Assembly: GCA_009823505.1 (NCBI GenBank)
Contig: VZQC01006589.1
Coordinates: 6,923,564 to 6,987,563 of the forward strand
Length of the DNA stretch: 64,000 nt
DNA from: Rhizomys pruinosus
Lineage: Eukaryota; Chordata; Mammalia; Rodentia; Spalacidae
Direction of reading: 5' to 3'
The notes beneath the pieces are model-generated. The model did not search any database. It worked only from the letters and a program-made list of their open reading frames with translations, and had not been told where the DNA came from. Below are positions 1 through 11,475 of the stretch, piece by piece. The number at the start of each line of letters is the position of its first letter. The first letter of the stretch is position 1. The position numbers and the translations under genes were made by a program.

Positions 1-1745
1 TATATATAAAGAACTAACAATACCAAAGGTATTTAGGCTGTTTCATCGAAGGGAGAGATTGCAGGGGAATCCATGTGCCACTGTCCAAGTGCCAGAGTAT
101 GAAAGAATCCAGTGATTTTTAAAATGGTCTCTGGTCAGAGGGACAGTGACACAGGTGTCAGAAGCCTGGTTTAGTAGGAGAAAAAGAAAAAAAAATCTGT
201 TAGTGAACCTGTTAAGTTTAAAAATCAGGTCGTCAGAGGTCTGGAAACAAGAAAAAAACTGGAAAGGAAAATTTTTTGGTTAGAATATCTGTGGATAAAA
301 TAATTTGGACAGAGAAGAAACCTAGGAACCCGGGTTCAAATTAGGCCTTTGAAAAAATTTAAGAGGGGTGCCTTAAAAAGTAAACTTAATTTAATTTTGT
401 TTTTGTGCACAATATAGAATGAAAGAAGTTTGAAGTGGTCACTTTGTTTTGACAGAAATTAACACACAGGAGAACACGTACACATGGCAGTTACAAAGAC
501 ACATTGATGAATGTTTATAACACACAGACAAGTTGGACAGACACATGACTTAACAATGAGAAATGCCTTTTTCCCTAAAATGTCATAGGTAAGTGTTAGT
601 ACCCAGAATAACTGATAGCAAGGCACAGAAAATTCTCAGTTCCCTGATCTGCTGCACACGTAACTCTAAAGTTGTCCATCGTTGTGCCCGGCTGTGGAGC
701 CATTAATTACAATTGTCACATTTACACAGAATCATTTAGAGTTTAAGACATCCACTTAGGTGGAGACAGCCTGGGTGCCCATACCATACTTTGCGGTACA
801 AGCTGTTTGTGCACGCCTGCGAAGGATGAAGGACAGGTCGGGCAGGCAGGCAGATCTGGTGGAATGCAGATATTACCTGCTAATTTAATGAGAATAAATT
901 TATTGTTAGTGGATAAAATAAAAAAGTCCCAGCCAGGTGAAAGTTTACTGCCTGAGGCAAAACTTGGATGCCAGATGGGATGGGTGTGTTGAACACCTTA
1001 ATCTCAGATATGGAGGCTTGTATACGGAAACAAAAACAAAAATGGATTTCTGAATAAAATGGGGTTTATAAAAAAATAATGAAATGGAAAATGCCAAAAC
1101 CTGATAAAATGCCAGAATCTGAAATAATTCCCTAAAATTAGGTAAAAGTCTTGTAAACAAAATATATTTACAAAACAGCATTTGATAAAAGCCAGATGAT
1201 GTAAAAATCTCAAACAAAAGCCTATAAAAAATTAACTATCCATACTAAGGTGAAAAAAAATGGAAAATTGGTTGTATTTTGAAACGGATGAAAAACTGGT
1301 AAAAACAAAACTTGGTTACACTGACACAAAAATGTATTAATGGAATTTCAATTGCCTTTTTATAATAATCCCATATAAAACCCAAAAACCAAAATTGTGA
1401 AAGGATCAGAACATGCCATAAAATAATTTGTAAAATAAATAGAACATGGCACTAGTTGTTATAAACTCTGATGTAATTGGAGCTTCCTGCCATGCAGTCT
1501 AAATGGCAGTGGGTGTGGTTCAGAGCTGCCATAGAAATGGCCCATGCACAGAGGCAACCTCAAGATGGTGACTGAGGAGTGGGCATGGTTCGGCATGGCT
1601 TCCATGGAAATGAGGCATGCAGGCACAGTCTTCTGCTCCCCTTCCTATATGAATGTGCCATGGGAAAAAGCCATGTTTTAGTAGTGGTGGGGCCTGGCAA
1701 TGCATGGTGGTGGGAGAGAGGGGGAAGCCACTATGTGGGAAAAGC
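1..1745. other. Unassigned AT-rich intergenic DNA
   Basis: I see no gene, SINE or L1 piece I can name. Reading frames are short and interrupted. The part from about 1440 to 1745 is richer in G and has several ATGGC-type motifs, and might be a decayed retroelement, but I cannot identify it. Confidence 0.5.
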
Positions 1746-1749
1746 TGCA

Positions 1750-1775
1750 CGGTGGTGGTGGTGGTGGTGGTGGTG
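1750..1775. repeat. (GGT)n microsatellite
   Basis: About eight uninterrupted GGT/TGG triplets. Open frames across it give runs of Trp, Val or Gly, or Thr on the reverse strand, and are repeat artefacts. Confidence 0.9.
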
Positions 1776-2379
1776 ATAGGGGACGCCACAATAAAAGAAA
1801 GAAAAAATAAAAAAAGAATCCTGGATTTAGAGTGGAGTCTGTTACTGCAGAAATTTGCCAAGGGTGCAGGGAAACCAGGAGAGAGACAGATCAGAGCACA
1901 CGGGGTGGGGGAGGAGAGGAGAGGAGAAGAGAGGAAAAAGATATGTAGGAAGGAAGTAAAATTTGTAGCCTCAAAAGCATTGTCTGAGGGCTAGGGTGTG
2001 GGTGCTGGTCAGCGTCCACAGGCCCACGCTACCAACATGGGGGACTCTGAAATGGGGTCCACAAGCCTGCGAAAATCAGCGTCCAGAAATTCACATGGGA
2101 GACTGAAAAAAGTGGGTCAGATTCTGTCTCCAGCACCCTGGAAGACAGCAGTCTGGACAGGATTCAGGATACAGGGACTCCTGATATACCAGTTCTCAGG
2201 AGTCCAAAATGGGGAAAGCAGAACAGAGGATCTGCATCCTTTAACTGGAGGCTGAAAAAAAAAAGTGAAGGAGGAGAATTGGAGGGAACACAGAAGTGGA
2301 AAAATGTAGGTTAGAATTTAGAGAGGAAATGTTGAGGCAGTCAGAACCATGGAGAGAAAGCCTGAGAGGCCAAAGTGGG

Positions 2380-2384
<5 letters not shown>
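1776..2384. other. Unassigned, purine-rich DNA with a weak internal duplication
   Basis: Holds a GGA/GAA-rich patch near 1908-1940 and two related stretches, each starting TCAGCGTCCA (near 2008 and 2077), that suggest an old tandem duplication of about 70 bp. No coding similarity is recognised. Confidence 0.4.
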
Positions 2385-2432
<48 letters not shown>

Positions 2433-2490
2433 GAAGGAGAGAGGGGAGAAGGGACGGAGGGAGGGAGGGAAGGAGGGAGGGAGGGAGAGT
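2385..2490. repeat. (GA)n followed by (GGGA)n polypurine tract
   Basis: About 45 bp of nearly pure GA dinucleotides (2385-2429) runs into about 60 bp of GGGA/GGAA units. The plus strand is almost entirely purine. Open frames across it on both strands (Arg-Glu or Ser-Leu repeats) are simple-repeat artefacts. Confidence 0.92.
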
Positions 2491-5400
2491 GCGGGAGAGC
2501 AGAGAGTGTTACTACATTGTAGAATGTGGAAGCTGGTTGTCCAGAGAAATCCACTACTGGCAAGTCCCAGGGGTCCCAAAAGAGAGGTGGTTCTTTTTGG
2601 GGGGAGAAAAGTATCTCGGCCCAGGACAGAGTCACTGCACGGCACCATTATTTTAGGTTATAAAGGTGCGAACCCCCAGATAAAAAGGCATCTTGAGACT
2701 TAAGTCACTCCAGGAAAATGATTTACTTCCATGTGGGACTGCCAGAGCAGGCCACCTGCAGGCACGTGGTGGAACAGGTAACAGAACGGCAGGGACAGGT
2801 CCAGGGGCAAGGGGCAAGATGGTGACTGGAGCACACCCATTTATAGTCATGGGGTGGAACCTCAAGTACAGGGGAAGAGATCAGTACATTGACAGCCTCT
2901 GGAGGAAGTAGGCATCTGTGTGTCCCTTGGGATTCTGGAAAGCTCAGCCCTAACACCTAAGAAACAAAGTTTCTATCTCTCTTTTGAAAAGTGTTTAGTG
3001 AATTCCTAAGATGACACTGTGTCCAGTGCTTGACTACAGATAGAAATAAGCATTGTCTCATCCTCTTGGACTTCAAGGTCCGGAGGGAGACAAAGGGTTG
3101 AAATGGAGTGTTATGCCTGAGTTCAGGCATATGTCTCCAGCTCAGGTCTGTTTCCAGCAGAAAATTATTTTAATTCCCTCCACTGACATGAGCTTACTGG
3201 ACTCCAAATGGGTACTCTAATCAAGCTCAGATTTTAAATGTTCAGAAGCTATTTCTGATCAACATAGTTTGAATGTATCCATTGGCTTGTATCTCCATGG
3301 AGAAACTTCATCATGGGTCAAGAGTCCACCCACACAGTTTCTTGGGCAGCTCACACTCTTCACATTCTTGTGGGATTCAAGCTCATGTCCACCTAAGATC
3401 GTGTTAAGAAATGACTAGTTAGAGGAAAGAGAATGTTGGCCAGGGGCCTTTAACTGATCTTTGTGATTGTGTTAATACTTAACGGAGGGAGAATGGATGT
3501 ATGAGCAGGGAATCATGGAGGCGAGAGCAGTTTATACAGAGGTAGACAGGAGTATACAGCAATGTAGAACTCTCAGAACTGAATGTGGACCAGAAAAACT
3601 TGCCCAGAACAGGAACAGGGGATAACATTATAGAATGTAGCTGGACAGAACCAATGTGTCTATCAGTGCAGGGTACAGATAATTCAGTATAATCATTGAC
3701 ATATTTTATTGACATCACAACATGAAGTCCATAAATTCTAAGATTTTCCTTAATAAACTTTTCATATCTTAAGTACATTAAATGGAAATGCTTTGATCTT
3801 GAATAGCAAAATTAATAACAAAAGAAATTAATTTTTCTTAATAATCATTTCTTCTAGGTTGTGTCTTTATGGAATTAGGAATTATACTAGGACTCTGTAT
3901 TCCAATTGCTATCTAGCACCATAGGGTTAAGTCATGGTATTAGTGATAGACTGATAAAATATTTTCTCTTGTCCTGTTGTTACCTGGCTCCCAGTGATTC
4001 ATCTTGGGATTCCTTTCCATTTGCTCACGTGAACTGTGATCCATTTTTAAAATCCTGTTCAAATTTATCTTCTCTGTGAGTTTGACATTTGCACCCTTCT
4101 CTTTTTACCTCTATATCTGAGGCCATGTTTAGATATTGAAGAAAACGAGGACCACAGTGATTATCACAACCAATTTACACTGGAAAAATGGAAGGGAGAA
4201 TAAGATATCTTGATGTAAATGGGGGATATGGAATGAGGTTATTGGTTCTGCTTTAGTGAATCCCTGTGTGTGTCATCAATACCGAAACATTGCACATAAA
4301 GTCTTTCAACAAGTGAAGAGACACAGGAAGTCCCCCTCATGTAGAACTGAATTGGGGACACACAGGGAATCAACTGATGGAGAGTGCCTCAGGCTTTGAG
4401 CCTCCTCATACCAGTACTGAGCTGTCAAATCTCCTGTCCACTTTTTTTCATGAATGAGCTGCTTTTCCTGCTATGTCCCTGGACACACACTCTCACTTGT
4501 ACTCGTCTCTTCCCAGTAGTAACATTGGCTCACCTAGTCACTGCCTCTGCAGAACCCGAGTGCATCTAAACATATGAGTTTTGTGTTCTGTCCTCTTGTT
4601 CCAGTTCTGCTTTAGTTGAAGCACTTTGCCTGTGTTGAAAGCTGAATGATATGGGAGCAGGAGACATTTTATCAGTTTTGAGTCTTATTAAAAACAATGA
4701 TTAGTAGGCTTCAAAGATTAGACCAAAGGGTAAGATGGGAAATTTACTTTCATGGACCTCAGCAAGGACCAGCCTTCCTCTTTCAGGCGCAACTGTACAG
4801 TACACTCCTGACTCCTCCTCAGATTGAGACCTTCAGTCAGTGAAGAGTCACATGGGTCTCTTCTCTCACTATCCAAGGACCTTGCTTGCACAACAGTCAC
4901 TTCTTAAGGTGACTGTTTGCTGATAACAGGATGTTTGCTGATAACAAAAGGGATGGGGCCTTAGAGAAATTGTATTGTAATTTCACACATGCATGTGGTA
5001 TGCTTGGCTCACACACCCCCTCCTTCTCTCTACCCCATCCCTGCTGTACCCTCCACCACTTTCCCCTCTCAACTTCATGTGACTTCTCTCTCTTTTAAAA
5101 AACTGCTGAGTCTCCTAGTTCCTCTATGCGCTGAATTCAGGAGCATCTGCTGGGCTTTGGTCAGCCTCTCAGGGCATCATCACTGAAGAACATTCAGGTA
5201 GAGGTGAGACTCTGTAAGCTGCTTCCCGTCTATACTGGGATTTGGGCTGCTTTGAATTTGTGGGCTGTGTGCAGTGGCAGTCACTGTGAGTTCAGGCATA
5301 TGCTGGCACTGTGATGGCAGCAGTGATATTTTTGGTGCATGCATTCTCAACATCTGGGTCTTATATCCCCCGAATCTGCAATCACACCTTTCTCTCTAAG

Positions 5401-5735
5401 CATTACAAAATAGTTTTTAAATGTTCTTAAGTATTGCTTTCATTAGGTATGTGTCGGAAATTTGAATTTAGATTATTCAAAGATTCGAGGGATTTTTTTC
5501 CCTCTTTATTTTAATTTGTTCCTCTCTCAGCTTTAAGTTTGCATTTATAACTCTGATAGAATAAGGTCCAGAGTGGCTCATGTAAGGCTTTTCTCCTTTT
5601 CTTTCTCTTTGTTTTCATTTTAACTTTTTAAACTATAGTATGAGCAGCTCATTCTGACAAGCTAATATTGGAAGTGCTAATGAACTAATCATTATTTCTT
5701 TAATTTTCTGGTAAAGATGGATATTTCTAAACCCA
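2491..5735. other. Unassigned, mostly single-copy-looking DNA
   Basis: More than 3 kb without a SINE, L1 or LTR piece that I can name. Frames are all under about 100 codons and unlike any protein I recognise. A G-rich part at 2640-2960 and ordinary AT-rich sequence after it show no splice or promoter arrangement that I can support. Confidence 0.4.
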
Positions 5736-5737
5736 AG

Positions 5738-5802
5738 ACACACACACAAACATATATATATATATATCCATAGCCATATATATGTTATAATACATATATA
5801 CA

Positions 5803-5848
<46 letters not shown>
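5738..5848. repeat. Compound (CA)/(TA) microsatellite
   Basis: A short CA run (about 5739-5750), then TA-rich sequence ending in an uninterrupted TA run at about 5811-5848. Confidence 0.9.
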
Positions 5849-5849
<1 letters not shown>

Positions 5850-5929
5850 CCAAAACAGCAAGCTCCTTGTTGAGAACTCATCTCCAAAAATGCACCATGA
5901 GGAGCGATGGGAAACTTAGAAACCTAACC

Positions 5930-5992
5930 TCTGTCTCTGTCTCTGTCTCTCTCTCTGTCTCTCTCTCTCTGTCTCTCTCTCTCTCTCTCTCT

Positions 5993-6030
<38 letters not shown>
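5930..6030. repeat. Compound (CT)n-(CA)n microsatellite
   Basis: CTGT/CT-rich polypyrimidine tract at about 5930-5992, followed directly by about 17 CA units to 6029. The 63-codon open frame across it is an artefact. Confidence 0.92.
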
Positions 6031-6031
<1 letters not shown>

Positions 6032-6409
6032 AACATTAGACAATATATAAGTAAATGAAGCAAATCACTTCCAGATGCTAATGGAGGAAGCTTTCCCCAG
6101 TTGTGTATTCAGATGAGAGTCCAGCCCTCCCACCCCCTTCTCTGGTTGCTGTAATCCTGTGTTGCATGTTAAAGCCCAGGCCCTGTTAACTCATGTCAGA
6201 AACTGCAGTCCATAGACACCGTGAGATGGTGGCTGTGTGCTGTGTGAAGCTTCAGAGACCATCCAAGTTTTACTTGGCAGGTAACTGCAGACTTCCCCTT
6301 CTCATTTCCTCACACATTTTCTTAGGTGTATCATTTAACAAGTTATCTCCAGTTGTTTTAGTGGCTGGCAATTACATCGAATCTCTTGATTTCTTTTAGC
6401 AGGATGGCC

Positions 6410-6735
6410 ATTTAAATAATATTAATCCTCCTAATTCATTAACATGGGGAGACTTTCCATCTTCTGGTATCTTCTCCAACTTCTTTCTTTAATACCTTAA
6501 AGTTATTATTATACAAGTCCTTCTCTTCCTTGGTTAGATTTATTCTGAGGAATTTTATGTTATTTGGAGCTATCATGAATGGAATTGTTTCCCTGATTTC
6601 TTTCTCAGTAGGCTTCTCAATGGTGTATAAGAAGGCTGCTGATTTTTCTGTGTCAAATTTATACCCTGCTATTTTGTTGAATGTGTTTATCAGCTGTAGG
6701 AATTTGTGGAGTCTTTAGGGTCTTTTAGATCACTG
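6410..6735 (-). mobile_element. L1 ORF2 fragment
   Basis: The plus strand is the reverse complement of L1 ORF2 reverse-transcriptase-domain sequence. The pattern around GACTTTCCATCTTCTGGTAT and the following T-rich stretch (TTGGTTAGATTTATTCTGAG) is diagnostic. Frames are broken, so it is a dead 5'-truncated piece. I cannot locate either end exactly. Confidence 0.8.
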
Positions 6736-7129
6736 AATGTTTAACAAAGAATTTTGAAGAATCTAATACATTTAAATTTACTTTGAAAAAAATATAATAC
6801 TCATTATTAAGAATGAAAGTACTTTAGATTATATCATTTCAATTAATATTCTACCAGGTATTTGTGTATTTAATTCAATACAATTTATTAAAGTTTTATG
6901 TCATTCTTTTTAATCTTTACATTCCTTTATTGGAGCAAGATTCCTGACCAGGGTATAGTGATGCATTTACTAAGCAAGAGACCTGTGCAGAAATTACACA
7001 CTATCATCTAGACAGATTTTGGTTACATTTTGCCTATTGATGGAATAGTTCCATTTATAGTTTTATATATCAGAAAGCTTTGAGTTTGATCAGGGTGCCC
7101 ATTAATTATCTCTGAAAAACTGGCATTTA
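6736..7129. other. Unassigned AT-rich DNA
   Basis: AT-rich sequence between an L1 fragment and a B2. It may be more of the old L1, but I see no diagnostic motif. Confidence 0.35.
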
Positions 7130-7143
7130 TTTTAGCTATTTTT

Positions 7144-7362
7144 TAAATTTATTTATTCTTGTATGTGTATGAATGTACTGTCTGCATGTAGGTTTGTGCA
7201 CCCGTGTCGTGCAATGCCGTGGAGGTCAGAAAAGGGTGTCAGATTCCCCTGGAACTGGAGTTAAAGACAGTTTTCAGCTGCCATGTGGGTGCGGGGGATC
7301 GAACCCGGGTCCTCTGCAAGAGCAGTCAGTGCTCTTAACCGCTAGGCCATCTCTCCAACCCG
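7144..7362 (-). mobile_element. B2-type SINE
   Basis: Reads in reverse as a tRNA-derived B2 head (CTGGAGAGATGGCCTAGCGG-type A-box region at the right end, then a GGTTCGATCC B box), followed by the long B2 body and an A-rich tail at the left. Flanking direct repeats TTTTAGCTATTTT (7130-7142 and 7363-7375) mark the target-site duplication. Confidence 0.95.
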
Positions 7363-7396
7363 TTTTAGCTATTTTACAACATTAAAAATCTTATTC

Positions 7397-7547
7397 GCCG
7401 GGCATGGTGGAGCATGCCTTTAATCCTAGCACTTGGGAGGTAGAGGCAGGCATATCTCTACGAGTTCAAGGCTAGCCTGGTTTACAGAGCAAGCTCTAGG
7501 ACAGCTTGGACTAAAGGGAGGCCCTGTCTCAAAAATACCAAAAAAAG
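7397..7547 (+). mobile_element. B1 SINE
   Basis: 7SL-derived monomer beginning GCCGGGCATGGTGG with GCCTTTAATCCTAGCACTTG, ending in an A-rich tail. It lies just downstream of the B2 at 7144. Confidence 0.96.
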
Positions 7548-8389
7548 AAGCTTATGCATTAGATAGCATCCCAAAATAATCTTCTCTGCACTTTGGCGTT
7601 GAGCAGAGAGCACTCATTTCTTCCTACTTAGATTCACAGTCGCATCTGGTAACTTTTGCTGCATACCTGGGAGGTAAGAGACAAACTACTCCTACCACCA
7701 ACAGACTTATTACTCTTCACAGTCTGCACTGCCAATGAAGACCTGCCAACTGTCCCACGTGACAGTCTGTGGCGGTGGTAGCCAGGTGCTGTTATTACAA
7801 TGTCGAGGTAACTAAAGGCCCAGTATAAACAAAAATGCCAAATAGAGATATTTTTTAAAGGGCACTCCTCCACGGCAATAGAGTGCACCCGAGTACCCAA
7901 CTGCAGAGACAAAGACATAATTCAGAACCCTTTATTCAATCCGCATAGCCCTGAGGTCATCCTGCAAAGTGCGTTTCAAAATATACCTAGTTAGGGAGAC
8001 GAAGTTTGACAAGATGTTATCGTACAAGTCAAACTCGGAGGGTCACATCTATTCTGAGAGAAAAGCATCAAACCCTTTCTGTACACATTTAGTTTTATTG
8101 TAACAAAGCAACTTGCACACTTTTAATGTTTAAAATTGAGCACCATCTTTCCTTTCCAGTGAAAACAAAACAAAAAATTTTAAATAAACAAAATTACGAT
8201 AGAGAATGGGGAGAATGTCAACACCCAATAAAATCCTGCAGGTTCTGCTGATTCTCCCGTTGAGTGGCAGGGCTCAACTCACCATTAGGAGAGAAGTTTA
8301 TCTAAAAGTGTCATCTTAAACTACAAGGATGTCGGTTAAACATCACAATTAACATGCCAAGGGGAAGCCATGTTGTCAAAATGCCCACT
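7548..8389. other. Unassigned; possibly the 3' end of the adjacent minus-strand L1
   Basis: Contains a 94-codon minus-strand frame (7634-7918) of no recognisable similarity and AATAAA-like signals on the minus strand. It may be the extended 3' untranslated region of the L1 at 8390-9080, or the lost 3' part of the SET retrocopy on the far side of that L1. I cannot decide between these. Confidence 0.35.
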
Positions 8390-9080
8390 TAACCTGACTT
8401 CCTTTTCTGAAGGATGAGCAGACTTTGCTCTTTATAGACTGGACATGGGCTGAAGTCCCCTTAGTGGCTCCCCAAGACCTACCTGAACAGGAAGAATGGT
8501 GAATTACCTCTGCAGGACTTTTCAAGAGATGTCCCTATGTATAATCCCCTAATACTTGGTTGACCTCTGAGGGCAAGGAACAAAGTTGTCCCCCAGGTTC
8601 TTTGGCCAAATTGGCCAAATAATTGGTAGGGACTTCAGATATGGTCATTAAGCACCCAGAAAGGCTAAGTTGCACCAGCCTGTTACATTGTACCTATATT
8701 AACATTGTATCCTTTGGAAACAAACTGTATGTTATTTTCATAGCATATTTCTTGATGCACATCTTTCCATTTTAGTCCCATATTACTCTAAAAGATGCAC
8801 ACATACCCTCCATCATATACTAAAGGTTCAAGGTCTGAAAATACTTGTTAGGTCAGCTCTAGAACCTGTAAAGGGATTCCCAATACAAGAGCACAGTTGT
8901 CTTTAGATAGTGAGGAATATAAAATTAATGTTGTTCACTTTGTCTTATACCTAGGTACTTGGTAGTAGCATCCACAGATGAGGGATACCATTCATCTTTT
9001 GTTTATCTGGGACTGTGTTACTTCACTTAGCATAAAATCTTCTAGTTCCATCCATTTACCTGCAAATTTCATGATGTCAT
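8390..9080 (-). mobile_element. L1, 3' part (end of ORF2 and 3' UTR)
   Basis: On the minus strand, 9080 to about 8950 reads as the L1 ORF2 C-terminus (tract matching AAATTTGCAGGTAAATGGAT, then the conserved region around CCCAGATAAACAAAAGATGA) and continues into an L1 3' UTR also seen at 28532-30233 (shared block around CCTTGCCCTCAGAGGTCAAC). It joins an oppositely oriented, upstream ORF2 segment at about 9081. The left (poly-A) end is not defined. Confidence 0.82.
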
Positions 9081-9791
9081 CAGACAGCAGCTGCACAGGA
9101 AGTAAGGTCAACAATTGACAAGTGGGACCTTATTAAACTCAAAAGTTTTTGTACAGCCAAAGAAAAAATAAGGGAAGTGAAGAGAAAACACACAGAGTGG
9201 GAGGAAACCTTCACTGCTGATTCAGCCGACAGAGCATTAACTTCCAGAATATATAAACTACTCAAAAAACAAAGGATCAAGAAAACAAATGACTCACTCA
9301 AAAGATGGAGTAAAGAGCTGAGCAGAGAATTCACAAGCGAGGAAATAGAGATGGCTGAGAAACATCTTAAAAAGTGTTCAAGGTCGCTAATAATTAAGGA
9401 AATTCATATTAAAACCACTTTAAGATATCATCTCACTCTGATAAGGCTGGCAAGGATCAAGAAAACAAATGATAACAAATGCTAGAGTGGGTGTGGGGAA
9501 AGGGGTACACTCATCCGCTGCTGGTGGGAATGCAAACTTGTACAACTACTATGGAAAGCAGTATGAAAAACCCTTAAACGACTCAAAATGAACCTACCAC
9601 TTGACCCAACCATACCACTTCTGGGTATGTATCCATCAGACTCTTCCTACAGCAGAGATACATGTACAGCCGTGTTTATTGCAGCTCTCTTCACCATAGG
9701 AAGAACTAAAACCAAGCCAGATGCCCACGACTGATGAGTGGATACAGAAAATGTGGTACATCTGCACAATGGAGTACTATGCAGTAGTAAA
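9081..9791 (+). mobile_element. L1, inverted 5' segment (ORF2 C-terminal region)
   Basis: Plus-strand L1 ORF2 sequence from the block around GTCAACAATTGACAAGTGGG through the conserved region encoding a Met-Glu-Tyr-Tyr-Ala motif at about 9770-9791 (CAATGGAGTACTATGCAGTA). Frames are broken. It ends at ORF2 sequence that lies only a few bases upstream of where the minus-strand part starts, which is the mark of a twin-primed 5' inversion. The right end abuts the SET pseudogene. Confidence 0.88.
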
Positions 9792-10245
9792 GGCAACTTT
9801 ATTTTCAAGGTAAGAATTTTCATCAAAATAAAAATCTATTCTGTAACCTGATTTTATATCTTAAAATTCTGTCACTTAAACTCTGGTCAAATAATGCAGC
9901 ACCTCTTCCTCCTCCTCCCCAAGCAGTGTGGACACTTGTGGATGCTTGACAAATATTGTTACCCCAAAATTTGGGATTTTGGTGATCAATTCTGACCTCT
10001 TCTGAAAAAATGGTTAGTGGAGTTTGTTATATTTCTGTTCTACTTTCAAAATTTCCTCACTTGCTTGTTCATTAAGTCTGTCTGTTTCATTTTGTACTTC
10101 ATCAATATGTTCAATTGCTTCTTGCTGTTCTTTTTCTCCCTTCTGCATGCCAGTGGTGGGCTTGGCTGCCTGCGCAGGCCAGGGCTTCTTGGGATGCAGC
10201 AGGGGCACTGGTTGCCATTTCAGGGCCATCCCATGAGGGAAGTCA
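9792..10245 (-). pseudogene. SET: SET (TAF-I/I2PP2A) processed pseudogene, 5' part
   Basis: SET is a nuclear histone chaperone and PP2A inhibitor of the NAP family. The minus strand from a start codon near 10230 encodes a degraded version of the longer (alpha-type) N-terminus, then a well kept stretch containing [20 protein letters not shown] and [19 protein letters not shown], the dimerising helix. It continues through [34 protein letters not shown] and IKSGYRIDFYFDEN. No introns interrupt it, so it is a retrocopy. Disabling changes include a stop just after KYNKLH (about 10015), where the family has Gln, and stops in the region after LHYLTRV. The match ends at about 9792 after the ENKV motif, roughly at residue 125 of a protein near 290 residues, where L1 sequence begins; the rest, including the acidic tail, was not found. 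It is non-functional. Confidence 0.92.
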
Positions 10246-10398
10246 TGGCGTGGCACCAGACAGTGGCTGGAAACTCAGAGCTGTTATATCTTTTTGAATC
10301 TGAGACATTTTTGTTTAAGAGAATGATTGAACTTATAATTGACAAACAGGACAGGGTATGAGGATATGAAATATTTGGAGGGGTACAACTGAATTTTT

Positions 10399-10545
10399 TT
10401 GGTCTTTTTAAAATAAGGTCTCTCTGTAGTCCCAGCTGTCTGGAACTCACTATGTAGACCAGGCTGGCCTTGAAGTCACAAAGATCCACCTACCTCTGCC
10501 TCCCAAGGATTGGGATTACAGGCCTATGCCACCATGCCCTGCTTC
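10399..10545 (-). mobile_element. B1 SINE
   Basis: Reverse B1: TCTGGAACTCACTATGTAGA and CTGGCCTTGAAGTCACAAAG with TCCCAAGGATTGGGATTACA. Perfect 14-bp flanking repeats ACAACTGAATTTTT (10385-10398 and 10546-10559) are its target-site duplication. Confidence 0.96.
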
Positions 10546-10691
10546 ACAACTGAATTTTTAAAAGCATACAAGGGATAATAAATATGTAGGAAAAACTTAT
10601 GTATGTGGACTGAAAAATATGATTTTCTTACTCTCCAGAAGACAAAAAATCAAGAAAGAACAAGGGTTACATCATCAGAAATTCATGGCCA

Positions 10692-10911
10692 ATTTTTAAG
10701 ATTGATTGATCTTTATTTTATGTGTATGAATGTTATACTTGCATATTTCCATGTGTACCTGATGCCCATAGTGACCAGAAAGAGTATGTCAGATCCTCTG
10801 TAACTGGAGTTACACTTGGTTGTGAGCAGCTATGAGTGGGCTGGGAACTGAACCCAGATCCTCTGCAAGAGCAGCCAGAACTTCAAAGTGACGATATATC
10901 TCACCAACCCC
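10692..10911 (-). mobile_element. B2-type SINE, diverged
   Basis: Reverse B2: T-rich left end, TTATGTGTATGAATG, central GTAACTGGAGTTACA, and GAACCCAGATCCTCTGCAAG. The tRNA-like head at the right is decayed. Confidence 0.88.
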
Positions 10912-11351
10912 AATGTTCTTCTTAATGAGACTGCATTTGACATACCTGGACTTCTTAAACTCTTGGATCTGTAACTTTAAGTCATACTTTGACATCTTCA
11001 GGGAGAGCAATCTAATGGTAATGAGGAAGGGGAAGAACTTCAGCCAGCCAAAATGTCTGCCCCATGCTGAAGAGGAAGCAAAATCAACACCAGTGCCCAG
11101 GGCAGCAGTCGGTGGACTCATGGCTGCGGAAAGGGTGAATGAATGAGTGAATGAACGAATTAGTGTGATATGGCTAATCAAAGCATAAATGGCATTGAAA
11201 ATATTCCTAAATGTGCCCACATCCCCACCTCCAAAACCCATGAAGGAAATCTTACACGGCAAAGAAGACTTTGTATAATAAAGTAAAACTGCAGAAGAAG
11301 AATTATCTTGAATTATCATGGTTATGGGGTTAATATAGTCACAGTGTTCGA
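10912..11351. other. Unassigned; contains a 169-codon minus-strand open frame
   Basis: The frame at 10810-11319 starts in unassigned DNA and runs into the B2 at 10692-10911. I recognise no domain. A tetranucleotide-like GAAT patch sits near 11137-11160. A processed pseudogene remains possible, since the AAGTCATACTTTGACATCTT area is not low complexity, but I could not match it. Confidence 0.4.
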
Positions 11352-11475
11352 GACTGACTCACCAAACCAGAGGCATCATGATGAAGCTCACCCCATATGT
11401 GGGGTGAATCACAGACTGACTCAGCAAACCAGATGCATCACGACAACGCTCACCCCATGTGTGGGGTGAATCACA
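11352..11475. repeat. Two-copy tandem repeat of about 61 bp with internal hairpins
   Basis: Copies begin GACTGACTCACCAAACCAGA (11352) and GACTGACTCAGCAAACCAGA (11413). Each contains the inverted repeat CACCCCA-TATG-TGGGGTG or CACCCCA-TGTG-TGGGGTG. The copies differ at a handful of bases. Confidence 0.88.

Noticed and set aside
2241..2703. 135-codon frames on both strands
   Set aside because: Both cross the GA/GGGA tract and encode Arg-Glu or Ser-Leu dipeptide runs; this is simple repeat.
10810..11319. 169-codon minus-strand frame, the longest in the window
   Set aside because: It runs into a B2 SINE, has no recognisable domain, and no splice or promoter context. A pseudogene origin cannot be excluded.
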